Below the pieces are notes generated by a model. That model saw nothing but the letters and a program-made list of their open reading frames with translations. It was not told the DNA's origin and made no database searches. DNA of 64,000 nucleotides from Dugong dugon. Lineage: Eukaryota; Chordata; Mammalia; Sirenia; Dugongidae. Each line of letters begins with the position of its first letter. The stretch's first letter is position 1. A program made the position numbers and the translations under genes. Location: NCBI GenBank assembly GCA_030035585.1, contig CM057482.1, positions 11,023,001 through 11,087,000 on the forward strand. Direction: 5' to 3'. Shown piece after piece: positions 43,310-55,600 of the stretch.

Positions 43310-43815
43310 TACGCAAACGTTCGTGTCAGCTGTATTTATGATAGCTATAGACTGGAAACAATGCAAGTGTCCATTGACAGGTGCCTGGATAAATAATCTG
43401 TGGGATATTCATACAAGCAAATACTACACAGCAAAAACAAGCAAACAAAAACAAAAAAGAATGAACTACCGATTCATGCAACAACATGGGTAAATCTCAA
43501 AGATATTATGTTGAATGACAGAAGCCAGGCACAAAAATGTACACACTGTAAATTCCATTTATATCAAATTCAAGACCAGACCAAAACTAATCTATGGTGG
43601 TAGAAGTCAGATGGTAACTATGGGAGTAGGAGGAGGAAAAGGGACAGTGACGTGAAGGAACCTCTGGGATGCTGGAAGTATTCCAGCTCTCCATCTGGGT
43701 GGTAATTACACAGGCATAAACATATATTAAAAATTCAATCTAAGCTGAACACTTAAGATTTCCCCATTTCCTATATGTAAGTTATACCTTGAATAAAAAT
43801 TAAAAAAAAAACAAA
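43310..43815 (+). repeat. L1 ORF2 3' end and 3' UTR
   Basis: ATAGCTATAGACTGGAAACA, CAAGTGTCCATTGACAGG, CAACATGGGTAAATCTCAAA, GAATGACAGAAGCCAGGCAC, ending AATAAAAATTAAAAAAAAAA. Confidence 0.88.
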
Positions 43816-43914
43816 ACACCAAAATGTGACCTGTAGTGCATCTGCATTTTCATAAAGGCAATGCAGTAAAAATACTTATATCATTTCAAGAAATATTTTC
43901 TTCTTTAAAAGTCG

Positions 43915-44530
43915 GCGCTCTCAAAAGGCGCATGAAGAACACCAAAAACGCAAGGAAAATATTAGCCAAGAGACAGAAAGGGCCACATAAACAAGAGACT
44001 GCATCAGCCTGAGACCAGAAGAACTAGATGGTGCCTGGCTACCACCAATGACCACCCTGACAGGGAACACAACAGAGAGTCCCTGACAGAGCAGGAGAAA
44101 AGTGGGGTGCAGAACTCAAATTCTAGTAAAAACACCAGACTTAACGGTTTGACTGAGGCTGGAGAGACCCTGGAAGACATGGCCCCCGGACTGTCTGTTA
44201 GCCCAAAACTAAAACAATTCCTGAAGCCAACTCTCCAGACAAAGATTAGACTGGACTATAAGACATAAAATGATATTTGTGAAAAGTGTGCTTCTTAGCT
44301 CAAGCAGACACGAAACTAAACGGGCAGCTCTTGTCTGCAGGCGAGATGAGAAGGCAGAAAGGGACAGGAGCTGGTTGAATGGACACGGGAAATCCAGGGT
44401 GGAAAGCAGGAAGGTAACTGTATAGGGAGAGCAACTAGGGTCACCTAACAATTGTGTATTTAAATTTTTGTGTGAGAAACTAACTTGAATTGTAAACTTT
44501 CACTTAAAGCACACACACACACAAAAATCA
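43915..44530 (+). repeat. Poly(A)-ended afrotherian element, copy 4
   Basis: Close to copies 2 and 3 (AACTAGATGGTGCCTGGCTA, GTAAACTTTCACTTAAAGCA) and ending in a (CA)-rich tail. Confidence 0.85.
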
Positions 44531-44879
44531 AGGCTCTCAAAATTACTGATTTCATTATCTCATACGTAGCAGATTTCATCAGCGTCCAACAGGTTTGCCT
44601 ACTACCAATTCCTCCTTCCGAGGACCTGTTTTGACTTTGCTAATAGTTTGATTGGCTTTGCTGATAGTGTAACAAACTTCTTTGACTCTCCTGTGTCTTT
44701 GGGATACAGTGCAAATACCTCAGTGAAGCAGACTTTCCTGATCCACTCCCCACCTGCCTTTACAGAGCCAGGGTAACTTCTCTCCTCCCTGACCGTAACC
44801 CCCTTACACATTACATTGCACATTCTGGTACAACACATGAATTATAACCCCCCCTTACACATTTCAACATGCAGCCCTT

Positions 44880-45220
44880 ACACATCATTTCACCTTCGGA
44901 CTTCTGTCCTGTACTGCCACTGCCCTACCTCTGCTTCTCTCCTTTTCAAATTTCCCCTCACATTTCACCAACCAGCTCTCAAGGATAGCTCTCAAATGTC
45001 ACTTCTCCAAGAAGTCATCATTCCACCCATTGTTCCTACGACTCTCAGTTCCTACCTTCCCACTTCTTTGTGAGCTCAGCACATTCGAGGTATTAAAATG
45101 CCCTGTTTTATACGCTCTGCCCTCTGGGCTAAATATTTCCTGAGAGCTGGCGTCACGCCTCTCTATCTCTGGATCCCTGTGTTCAGCGCGTTACAAAATA
45201 AATATGTGCTAATAAGTGAA
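44880..45220 (+). repeat. L2-like sequence
   Basis: CTCTCAAATGTCACTTCTCC then AAGAAGTCATCATTCC, and TTACAAAATAAATATGTGCT near the end, resemble the L2 3' region. Bases 44531-44879 show nothing clear. Confidence 0.5.
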
Positions 45221-45660
45221 CTGTAAATTCCATTTTCGTCCCAGACTTCCGGTTTTCATAGAAATGTTGCTTCCCACTCAATTCTTCCCTGCAGAAAAAC
45301 TTCGGAATAAAAGTGGATAATAGATGAGACAATTTAAATAAGACATAAATTGGTTCCGTCTCTGGGTTTCCTACTTTAATGGAGACAGTCTCCTGTGCTA
45401 ATACAACAGCCACTAACCATACGTGGCTATTTAAATTTAAATTAATTTAAAGTAAGTAAAATAAAAAATTCATTTCCTCAGTCTCACCTGCCACATTTCA
45501 AATGCGCAAAAGCCACACGTGGACAGCGCAGACTGGGGTTCTACCGGCCAGGGCTGAAGCCTCTGGCCTTTGCAGTTAGTCTTCAGTCTTCACTTCCACC
45601 CTGTTCCCACACTACTTCTCCTCTAACCACTATCTTCCTTATTGTGTCTGTAATTAGTTG
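45221..45660. other. Intergenic, upstream of the HACD3 promoter
   Basis: No recognised element. Confidence 0.4.
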
Positions 45661-45788
45661 CGTCTATTTAATAGACTGAGGGCTCCAAGGGGAAAATGGA
45701 CCGTGTCTTATTCACTTCTTTAGCTCCAAGTTTAGCTTTGAAGCACCAGGCACATAGTACGCGTTCAGTAAACGTTGAATTAATGAGT
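45661..45788 (+). repeat. L2 3' end
   Basis: AGACTGAGGGCTCCAAGGGG, GACCGTGTCTTATTCACTTC, CACCAGGCACATAGTACGCG, TCAGTAAACGTTGAATTAAT. Confidence 0.85.
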
Positions 45789-45889
45789 GATAGGAGAGCC
45801 ATCCGGATACATCAGTCCCAAGCCGTTTTCCGTGCCGATCGGTCCTTTGAAAGACTCTGGCCTTTTTCATTTTATTTTGAAGCACTGCT

Positions 45890-46660
45890 CTGAAGAGGAG
45901 CGGGAAGCGCCGATCTCCCCCGCAACTCGCAAGGTGGCTGCAGCGCGCTGCAGCGTCACCGCGGCTGGGCCCGCCTCTTCCCGCCCCCGCCGTCCTCGCG
46001 CTCAGCGCCGGGCTGGCGCCCCCCCCGCCCCCAGGTCGTCACTGCGCAGGCGCGGCCCGCGAGCGTGCGGCGTCTCGAGGGTACCCGGCTGCAGACGCTC
46101 ACAAGCGAGGGGGTTTGCGGCCTGCGATCCGCCGGCTCCAGCCGCGTACTATCCAAGGCAGCTAGGCGCAGCGAGCCGAGCCTCCTCGCGCACTGGGCTG
46201 TGTGGCCATGGAGAACCAGGTGCTGACACCTCACGTCTACTGGGCTCAACGACACCGCGAGCTATATCTGCGCGTGGAGCTGAGTGACGTGCAGGTAAAG
46301 GCCGATCCTGGCGGCGGGACGCTCGCTGGATCGCGGCTCCGGATGCCCGCCGGGACCAGCATCCCCTTTGTCCGATTGCGCGCCGAGCAGGCTGCAGTGC
46401 GCCAATGAGATCCGGGACACTGGGCACTCGCGGCGTCCAGGCCCCGGCCCCGGCCCCGGCTGGCGCTCGAGGCACACGGACACATCCTGGGCCGGAGTTG
46501 CGACCCCCCGAGGGCTGCAGGCATTTTCAGGTGCTCAGTGAGTCCGGGGCGGGCCTCGGAGGCTGCCCAGGGCCTCTTGGTTTGCCATCTGCGGCCTGGT
46601 GGAGCTGGATCCCGGCCCTGGAGGCTTGGCCGTCGGGGTTCAGGTTGGCCGCTGCCCTTC
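45890..46660 (+). promoter_or_regulatory. HACD3: CpG-island promoter of HACD3
   Basis: CpG-dense block covering the 5' end, exon 1 and the start of intron 1. An NRF1-like site TGCGCAGGCGC lies at 46043-46053, about 155 bp before the ATG, with GC boxes and C-runs around it. No TATA box is visible. The transcription start is probably between 46,050 and 46,200 (inference). Confidence 0.82.
46208..46294 (+). CDS. HACD3: HACD3 exon 1 coding part
   Basis: 29 codons, MENQVLTPHVYWAQRHRELY then LRVELSDVQ, ending CAG|GTAAAG. The start has G at -3 and +4. It forms the first strands of the CS domain. The exon lies inside the CpG island. Confidence 0.97.
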
Positions 46661-49600
46661 GAGGTGTGGGATGAGCTCGTCGAGTCTAGGGTGCAGTGTT
46701 ACAGTGGGCTGTGGCTGGACTCCTAGCAATGGGCGAAAGGTCCAGCCAGGTCCCTCCGACCTTCATGAGGGCCTTCGCTGCCTCGGAGGGGCCACACCCA
46801 CCTCCCATCCAGTTTAGAGATAAAAATGATTTTCATTAATTTTAAACTTCAGACGACCTTGAGGAAGTGACACTCCCCACCACCGTTTTTGAATGCGGTA
46901 AACCCAGATTTGCAGAGTTGCATAGAGAAGTTAAGAATTGTTTTAAATTACGTTTAGCATTTATATTTAATCTCATTGGCCCCCAATGTGAACAAGCTGA
47001 GGCCTCAATGGTGGAGACCCCAGGATCTGTGTGTGCGACTCTCTCCCCTACCCCCACCCTGTTTAACCATCCAGGATTCCTATCTTTGAAGAATTGTAGT
47101 TTTCAGTCTGGAATGTTCTTAGTACTGCCATCCTTACCCCCTGCTTCTTGACGTCTTGAGCACCTGGTAGCCTCATCCACTCCGCTTAACTCTCTTTGAC
47201 TGCTAGTCAGGCATTTGTTTGGGTCTATCACCCCATCTGGCAGATTGCCTTGAAAAGTGTAGGTGCTCTTTGCGTGTTGACTTGAATTTGTTACATTTAA
47301 TCTTTCTCTCTGGAAGATATGAGTTAAGTGCACTTAACACTTCATCAGTGGCATTGCCTGTGCTTGAGGTGAGCAGTAGCGCAGAGGCCAGCTGAGATCT
47401 AGGGGGCTTGGGCCAGGTTCACTTTCAAAGTAAGCATGATGGACAGGTTTAGTGCCAGCCACTGCAGTTGTTAAAGCGTGGTTTTTGTTTGTTTTAATTG
47501 TATGTGGACTAAGTATGTTTGGGAGATGTTTGAAAGTATTGTTCTTGAGCTTTTCTAACGGAGGACCTGGTAGAAAGAGTGGTAACCAAAGGGATGAAAT
47601 GGGGTCCTTATTCTTTCACTTACTAACTAGTGACCATGGATAATTCATTTAACCTCGGTAAACCTCTGTCTCTTCTTCTAAATAAATGTGAATAATAACA
47701 TCCAATTCACAGGACTGTTTTGAGGTTCGAATTGGATAATGGATTTGAATGTGCTTTACAAATTCTAGTGTGTTATTCAAGTGTAAGGGATTATTATTAT
47801 GTTTGAAGTTAGATGAGAGGGATAGACACACAGGGTTATGGGAAAGAATAGGATCTATTTGCAGACTTCTCCATGTATGCGAACTAACTGTATGATAGAG
47901 GTGACCTTACAGATTCTTGGGGAAAGGAAGAACCATTCGGGAACAATCGGTTACACGAACAACAGAAATATAAAATAAGATCCCACCTCATGCCATGGAC
48001 AGAAATTGATTCCAGGTAGGTTAATGACCTAAATGCAAAAAGCAGAACTACTGAAAGAAAACAGAGAAGACTTCTTTTATGATATTGGGATAGAGAAGAA
48101 TGTCTTAAACAAGACATGAAAAGCACAAGCCCTAAGAAAAAGATCGACAAATTTGAAGACAAGCTTAGAGAAGATATTTCCAGTATATATCATGGACAAA
48201 TGATTAGCGTATTGAATATATAAAGAACACCTACAAATGAATAAGAAAAAGACATATTGCTCAATTGAAAAAGGGGTAGTGAATATAAACAGTTCAGAGA
48301 ATGGTCAATAAACCTGAAAAGATGCTTAACATTAAATGTAAATGAAAATGCTGGGGTACTCATGCCACCTGTTGGATTGGAAAAAGTTAAGAAATCTGAT
48401 GTTACCAACTGTTGGTGAGGATGTTCAACAAAGGAAGTTTTATATACAATTGCTAGGAGTGTAAATTGGTACAGCTGATTTGGAGAACAGTTTGGCACTA
48501 TCTAGGTGAAAGGCACAGTTTGGCACGACTACCTGAAAGGCTGGCAGTTTGAACCTACCCAGAGGTGCCTCGGAAGACAGGCCTGGTGATCTGCTCCTGA
48601 AAGGTCGCAGCCTTGAAACCCCTTGGGGCGGTTCTGTTCTGCTCACACCATAGTCGGAATCGACTTGACGGCAGCTAACAACAGCAAAATCAAGCTGAAG
48701 CTGTGCGTATCCTTATGCCTTAGGAATTTTGCTCCTTAGAGAAGTTCTCACACATACGCACAAGGAGACAAAATGTTCATTGCAGCAAAAAATTGAAAAC
48801 AATCTAAATGCTCATCATTCATCAGGAGAATGAAGATTATAGTGTGTTTACGCTGTGGGTGATTGGGACAAGGGTCTTTCGAAGCAGAGGTTCACTCTAG
48901 ATTGGATGCTCTCAGAAAGTGGGGACAATTCTATTGGCTATTTTGTGGGTGGCACAGCAACCTGTGCTTACACAGAATTATGTAGTGGCCATGTTTTGTC
49001 TCATTTTATCATGGTCTCAGAGTAACCTTGTCTGAGGTTTGTGTTCTGTGAGACTGTTTATTTTCAACAGGAGAATGAAGTGGCCTGGCTGTGAGCATCA
49101 GAGCAGCTTGTAATAATCTTGAGGTTTAGCAGTGGATGTCAGATCAGTTTCATTGTCCTGAGGTGTATGTCAGTTTTTCTGTAGATTTAAAATTTTTCAG
49201 AATAAAAAATAGAGGTGAGAAGAATCGCATTAAAAATACATACTGTTCTGGGGGTCCCAAGACCCACCAACATGTTCAGCAATTTGCTAGAAGGATTCAC
49301 AGGGTTAGCATATAGTTGTACTCACGGCTAAGGCTTATTACAGTGAAAGGATACACGGCAGGATCAGCTCAGGAAAAAAGACACGGGCAGAATCTGGGGA
49401 AAGCCACGCGCAGGCTTCTTTATCTTCTCTCTCTCCTGTGAGGGGACACATTTGAGCGTGCTCCTTTCTTTTGTGACGAAAAATGCAGTAACGTGTTTGT
49501 TTCTGCCCAGGGAAGCACATTAGAGATTCAGCACCCATGGTTTTTACTGAGGGCTGATCACATATGTACCCTTTGCCAGGCGTGTACTAAAATTCTAAAC

Positions 49601-52600
49601 TCCCAGGAGGAAAGCTGGTGTTCACTGTAAATCACATTGTTTGTGGGCACAGTGAAGCACACTTATCAGTTAGGGAGTGGAAGAAAGCGAGGTTCCCAGA
49701 TGCCAGCCAATGGCCGATCTTAGAAGCAGCCTTTAAAGATAGCCTCAGGTCTGCTGTGTTCATTCTTCTCTACACATCTGCTAATCACACACACGCAAAG
49801 ATAAATACTCAAGATGTGAATGAGAAAGGAAACTCTTGTCTAAAGGGTTAGGTAGTAGTTAGTACATTAAGCTCTTTGTGGTTCTGTCAGAGATGATGAA
49901 AATGGGGCAGATTGATTTAATTTCAGTTCAATGAACAGTTGTGGAGTCACTGGGGGTTCAAATATGAATAAGACGCAGTCCCTGCCATCAAGGAGCTCAA
50001 GTCTAGGGGCAAATACACCAAAAAACAGTAACTACAGAACAGTGGGATAAGTCCTACAATAAAGGTGAAGGCAAAGTGTTCAGGAAGCGATCACATTTGA
50101 TGTTGGCGGTGAGGAGGTGGGAAGAGGCCATTAACATTTGAGCTGGAATTTGAAAGATGAATTACATTCAACAGGCATTTAATCGTGAAGGACATTCTAG
50201 CCAGAGGACGAAAAGCAACCAGAACATGAGTGCTTACTGGCTGCCAGACTCTTTGTTGGTTATTATAATTCTCACAACAATCTTGTGAAGTCAGTGGTTT
50301 TATTATTGTTTTAAAAATGATGACAGTTGTTGTGGATTTGAAGGTGAATGATAGAAATAAAAAGTGATATAACTGTGGTGTGAACCCAGGTCTGTCTAAC
50401 TTCAAAGGGAAAATATGGGCCAATCTCACACATGAGTATAGATGCTAACATTTTTTATTGCCTCAGGGTCTCCTTTTTCCCAGTTTTGAACTTGTTTCTG
50501 GCCTGATCTTTTTTTACTGAAATTTATCCCTCCACCACCATCACTTTGGGAGAAGCTGAATGTGATGTGCCCAGTTCACTGCTGGGTAGGAGCTGTACCA
50601 TTATCCCTAGTTAGCATATGAAGTCTCTGGCTCACAGAGCTGCTTAGATAATTGCTCCTGGGCTTGTCGTGTGCCGAACGCTTAAACCTTTGTTGGGTAC
50701 ATCCATCTGCCTGAGGAGAGTAAACTGGGCCACTCACTCCAGTTTTCCTTCCAAGTGAATTAGGGTGTGGAGGACATACAGAATTGGGTAAGAAGTGACG
50801 GAGGTAGGAAATTTATCTCCAAGGTAACCCAGAACTCTAGCTTCCATGGTAATATTTCTATCAAAACCCTGGTTCACATACTGAGGAAATATCAGCCTGG
50901 AAATGTAGCCCGTTTTGATGAGGTTCTCTCCTCCTGCCACAGAGAAGATATCCAGATTTCTGACTCCTCCGGGTGAGCTGCTCAGTCTGAAGTCTGTACT
51001 TCCACTGGGGAGGTTCTTAACATAAAGTTTGTGCGGTACAGTGAATTACTTCATATGGCCTTCTAGCCATAGTCTTTGTGACTCCCACAAAATGATTGGG
51101 TAGGACTATGCAAATATGATGTTTGTGGCCTACCAACAGGATTGGACAGCCTGCTAAGAATACAAATAAGGTTCATGGAACCACTGTGGGTGTGGGGCCA
51201 TGCAAGCAAGGTGTATGGAATCCTAGCAAGGGGATTGGTCAGTTTTGCCATCCCACTAGGCTTAAAAAAGAGAGCCAATCCCAGAGTGAGGGGAGGTCCT
51301 CACTGTCACCAAAAAGAAGAAATGGGAGCAGAGCACATCCTTTGGGCCCGGAATCCCTGCGCTGAGAACCTCCTAGACCCGGGAGACAGGCAGAGAGCTG
51401 TAACACTGGAGGCAGTACAAGATGGAGTGATGCAATGGCAGAGAAACAGCAGCGGCAGAACTGGGAGACCCCTGGGAGACAGCGCGGTGGATTTCAGAAG
51501 CCCTGCTGACCCACAGCCCATGCAGTGAGAGAGCTGAGAGCCTTTGGGCAGGAGGCTTCCTGGTCGAGTGGGGCGGCACTTATTGGTGAAGCAAAAGATC
51601 TTTGTAACCCTTGCCTGAGCAGGACAGAGGCTAGGCCGAGGAGAAGCCGAGGGCCAGAGAGAGGCCTGCCTGCAGGCACAGCTGAGAAGAGCCTGTCCTG
51701 ACAGAAGACCCATATCCTGAGTTGTTCCTGATTCTGAATTGTAACCTGTTACTTCCCTGATAAACCCCTTAATTACGAGTATTGTCCGTGAGTTCTGTGT
51801 GACCATTGCAATTATTATCAGACTCAGCAGGGAAGTAGAGAGTACTTTGGGAGGTTCGCCTGGTGTCAGAAGATAAAAAAGGTTGGAAAGAGGACGTATG
51901 TCGACCTCTGCCTCATGGGAATCAGCCTTGGGCTGATGATCCTGATTCACCTTACCCTTGCGAAGTTAGAGGAGGTGAGATGTTGCTGTCATGCCATTTT
52001 GACAGATTGGCTCAAATACCCCCCTGCTGAGGCTTCATTCCCCACCTTTCCCCAACGCCCTTGGCTGTAAATAGAACATCTAGGCTCCCACTGCCCCTCC
52101 CCCAACCTTCTCTCTGTCTTGTTGCTTTCCTTTGATGAGCGATGGGACAGAGAGCTGAGCCTTTAGGAGGAAAAAAAAAAAAAAAAGAGCACCTGGGAGC
52201 ATGCTCCCTCTTGCTCAGTTAATGCTGAGCTGGGAGGTGGGGGCTGAGTTGTTTCTCATTCACTGAAACAAACAACAACAAACCCAAGCAGTTGCACTTT
52301 CCATTGTGCTGCCAAAGGCGTGTGGCAATTTCTGGGAGTAAATGGGCAATTTGGAGAATTTCCATCTCTTTTAGTCTTGGTTTGGTTGGGGTTTAAGAGA
52401 TTCTTGGAGCCTGGAGGCTAAGTTCAAATCACAGGCACGCATATTTCATTCTCATCCAACCACCTGTAAGCTTCAGCTCTTTCTTCCGCCTCCTAGAATT
52501 TATTTTATTCGTTGTGCTGCGGGACAGGTCTTACTTTTTGGTGATGTTTTCCCCGACCGTTCTGTTCCCGTTGTGCTTGCTCTCTTCCTAATCCCTGTAA

Positions 52601-55600
52601 CAGATTCCTTTGGACTCCTCTTTTGATATTGAGCGTGTGTTACCTGATATTATTTGATATCTTCTCACAGGAAACGACTTATCTGTTCCACTAGGTTCTC
52701 TGCCTCTGGAGTTTAGGGACACTGAGTACTAGAGATCTGTATATTTCCCCATCATGCCTCTCACCTAGCACCTTGCGTGGTTCACCATTATCAGAATGAA
52801 CTGATTCAGTACGTCAGTGTTCTGCACAGTGAGAGCAGTTTAAGGTCCTTCTTGCAAGAGCTTACCATCTCCAATAATTACAGACAGGCATAGAGAAATC
52901 TTACCCTTGGGAGTAAAGAAACAACTAAATATATTCTCTGGGGAGGCATAAGGTAGGAGGTCGAGCCCCCAAGGAGGGGAGAGAGGAAGAAAGGGGTACC
53001 TGGTTTTAATTTCATTTTCTTTCTCACATCCTTGGTCTCTTTTCACAGAATCCTGCCATCAGCATCACTGAAAATGTGCTGCATTTCAAAGGTCGGTATC
53101 CGGGCAAATGCTCCTAGCTTTCTATACGGTTGAGGAGATGTGATGGTGATTTCCTTTTATTTTCATGTTTGTTTTATTTATTTTTATTGATGCTCACCTT
53201 GATTCTTCTGGGGTAGACTAGATTGATTTGAAATATATGATTAGAAAAATCAAAGAATTTGTTTCAAACCCTGCTTCCCCCTTGGAGAAAGAGTAAGATA
53301 TAGTGGAAAAGAATCCTGAGCTTAAATCAGATAGTCTGGCTCTAGCTCCACATCCTTGGACAAGGTAAGGGCTTCTCTGGACCTATAAAATGAGGGTGTT
53401 GGGTTATATCTGTATTTCTCAAAATTGAGGACCCATGGCTACCAGAGAATATGTCTGCAGGCCCTTCAAGGGTCCATGGGGCCCAGATTGAAAAACATTT
53501 TGTTAAGAATTAAATGTGGTCACTTTATGTGAGCTTTGGCTGCATTTCAGCTGTGAATACAGACGTAGACACAGCCACTGACTTGTGTGGGAGTACTTGA
53601 TTATAAGGTAGTCATCTAAATGATCCAGAATAGGCTTCTGTTTTTTGTTTTTTTAATTTTAAAGATCGTAATGAAAACACAAAATAGAAATGTCCTTGAT
53701 GAGACTTTGTGGCCGCCTGATATTACACTTGCAGACCAGTTTGAGAAACATTGCGCTCTGGGTGCCGCTGAGGCCTGTCTAGTCTGACATTCTCTGATTC
53801 TTCGAATATGCTTCCACCTCCTTTCTTTTCAGTTTGTCAGCATTTACTGCTCTGCCAGAGAGGGTAGATCTGGATTCATTGTCACCCAACGTGGTGGGAT
53901 CCCCCCTGTCTCTCTGTTCCAGTCCCTTGGAATACCATTATTAAGGTGCTGGGGTTATGGGAGATTGAAGTATTTCTGCATTACATTAGAGTCATCTACT
54001 CTAATGTACTTGCATGAAAGCACAGCCTGGCTTTTGTATCTGTTTTTTCAAGATGGGGGTAGTGTTGGTGGCAATTCAAGTATTTTTGGGAGTAAATACA
54101 TTGAAAGGGAAGTTAAAGTGGTAAAACGGTACTTTGCTACTTGAAGCTTATAGAATATCCTTTCTAAAGGGATTTATAGTCTAAGAGAATAGCCTCCTGC
54201 AGTGGTTAAGAGCTCAGCTGCTAACCAAAAGGTCACCAGTTTGAATCCACCAGCCTTTCCTTGGAACCCCTATGGGGCAGTGCTACTCTCTCCTGTAGGG
54301 TCGCTTTGAGTCGGAATCGACTCCACAGCAACAGGTTTAGTTTTGATTTGGTAGCAAATATTAGGCACGGTCCACCACATATGACCAGATGAGGGAAGAG
54401 AACCCTAGGAGGGGATCAAGCGACAGGCGAATCAGAGCATTGGAGGGAAGGGATGTCCAGCAGCACTACAGGCCCAGCAGTCACTGGCCCCGACTGTGGT
54501 GCCTGCTTAATGTGGGGAAAGGAGCCGTGTCAAGGCACAGCCTGGAGTAATGGCCAGCCTGGGCACTTTCCTCCCACTTCCATTTGTCCTCTTTTAGAAA
54601 TGAGCCGAGAAAGAGTTTATTTCTCTTTGTTCCATTTGGAGTACGCTAAAGGAGAAGTCAGGGTCTCCCCTTCACTCTCTGGCCCCGGTCGGGAGATTTT
54701 TGATTCAGAGTTTTCTTTGAGACAGTCCAGCATTACCATGTAGCCTGCAGCTTTCCTCCGCTAACTGCAGTCAAGACAGTACCCTCTCCTGATTTACCTC
54801 TGCTCTGAATTCAAAGCCAAAGTAGATGTGAAAGTTAAACTTACATCTGTGTTATACCTTGGAATTTGCTATCTGTAGTCTTTCTCCTGCCTAATGTTTG
54901 TACTGGGTATTGTCAAAGTCATATTGGAAGATTAAGTAAACATCCTGGAATGGGTCAGAAGGACATATCAGATAGACTTTTGTCCAGGATTCAGCTTACC
55001 TGGCTGTTGAGGAGCTCTGCTTACAAACTCCCACTCATTTTGGCAGGCCTGTTAATATTTGCATACTTCTGAAAACCTGTACCAAGCTGACTTTTGGATG
55101 AGCCTACTCTGCCCAAGTCCACAGTAACCTACCTTTTTTTTTTTTTAATAGCTCAGGGACACGGTGCCAAAGGAGACAATGTCTATGAATTTCACCTGGA
55201 GTTCTTAGACCCGGTGAAGCCAGAGGTATGTTCTTTGGTTTCTCACTTCCGTTTCCATTTTAGGAAATAAATACTAATAGTTTGGTGAAGTGGGGAGTAG
55301 GGTTTGTAGGAAAGAAGAAGATAAAAACCAAGGAGGAACTATATAATTCTTTCATTTGGAGCAAAGCCAAGGTTTTAGCTGCTGAGGAATGGGAAAAGTC
55401 AGGGGACCCGAGTTGAATCTGTGCTCCGCCATTTACTGGCAGCGTGAACTTGAACAAGTCTGTTCACTTCTTTGAGTTCCAGTTTTCTCTTGTGTTAAAT
55501 GAAAGATTGGACTCTGATCTCTGGGGTCCCCTCCAGCTCTGATAGAAAGCAGAGTTACATAGGGTAGGTGAGGCCCATGCCAAGGGGTTACTGTTTTTTT

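Noticed and set aside
45787-46524. Several 90-166 residue frames around the HACD3 promoter
   Set aside because: Overlapping frames in a CpG island; the real start is MENQVLTPHV at 46208.
51306-51950. A 214-residue minus-strand open frame
   Set aside because: It lies across an old LTR, has no recognisable domain and is antisense to LTR-like order; a chance frame in GC-rich DNA.
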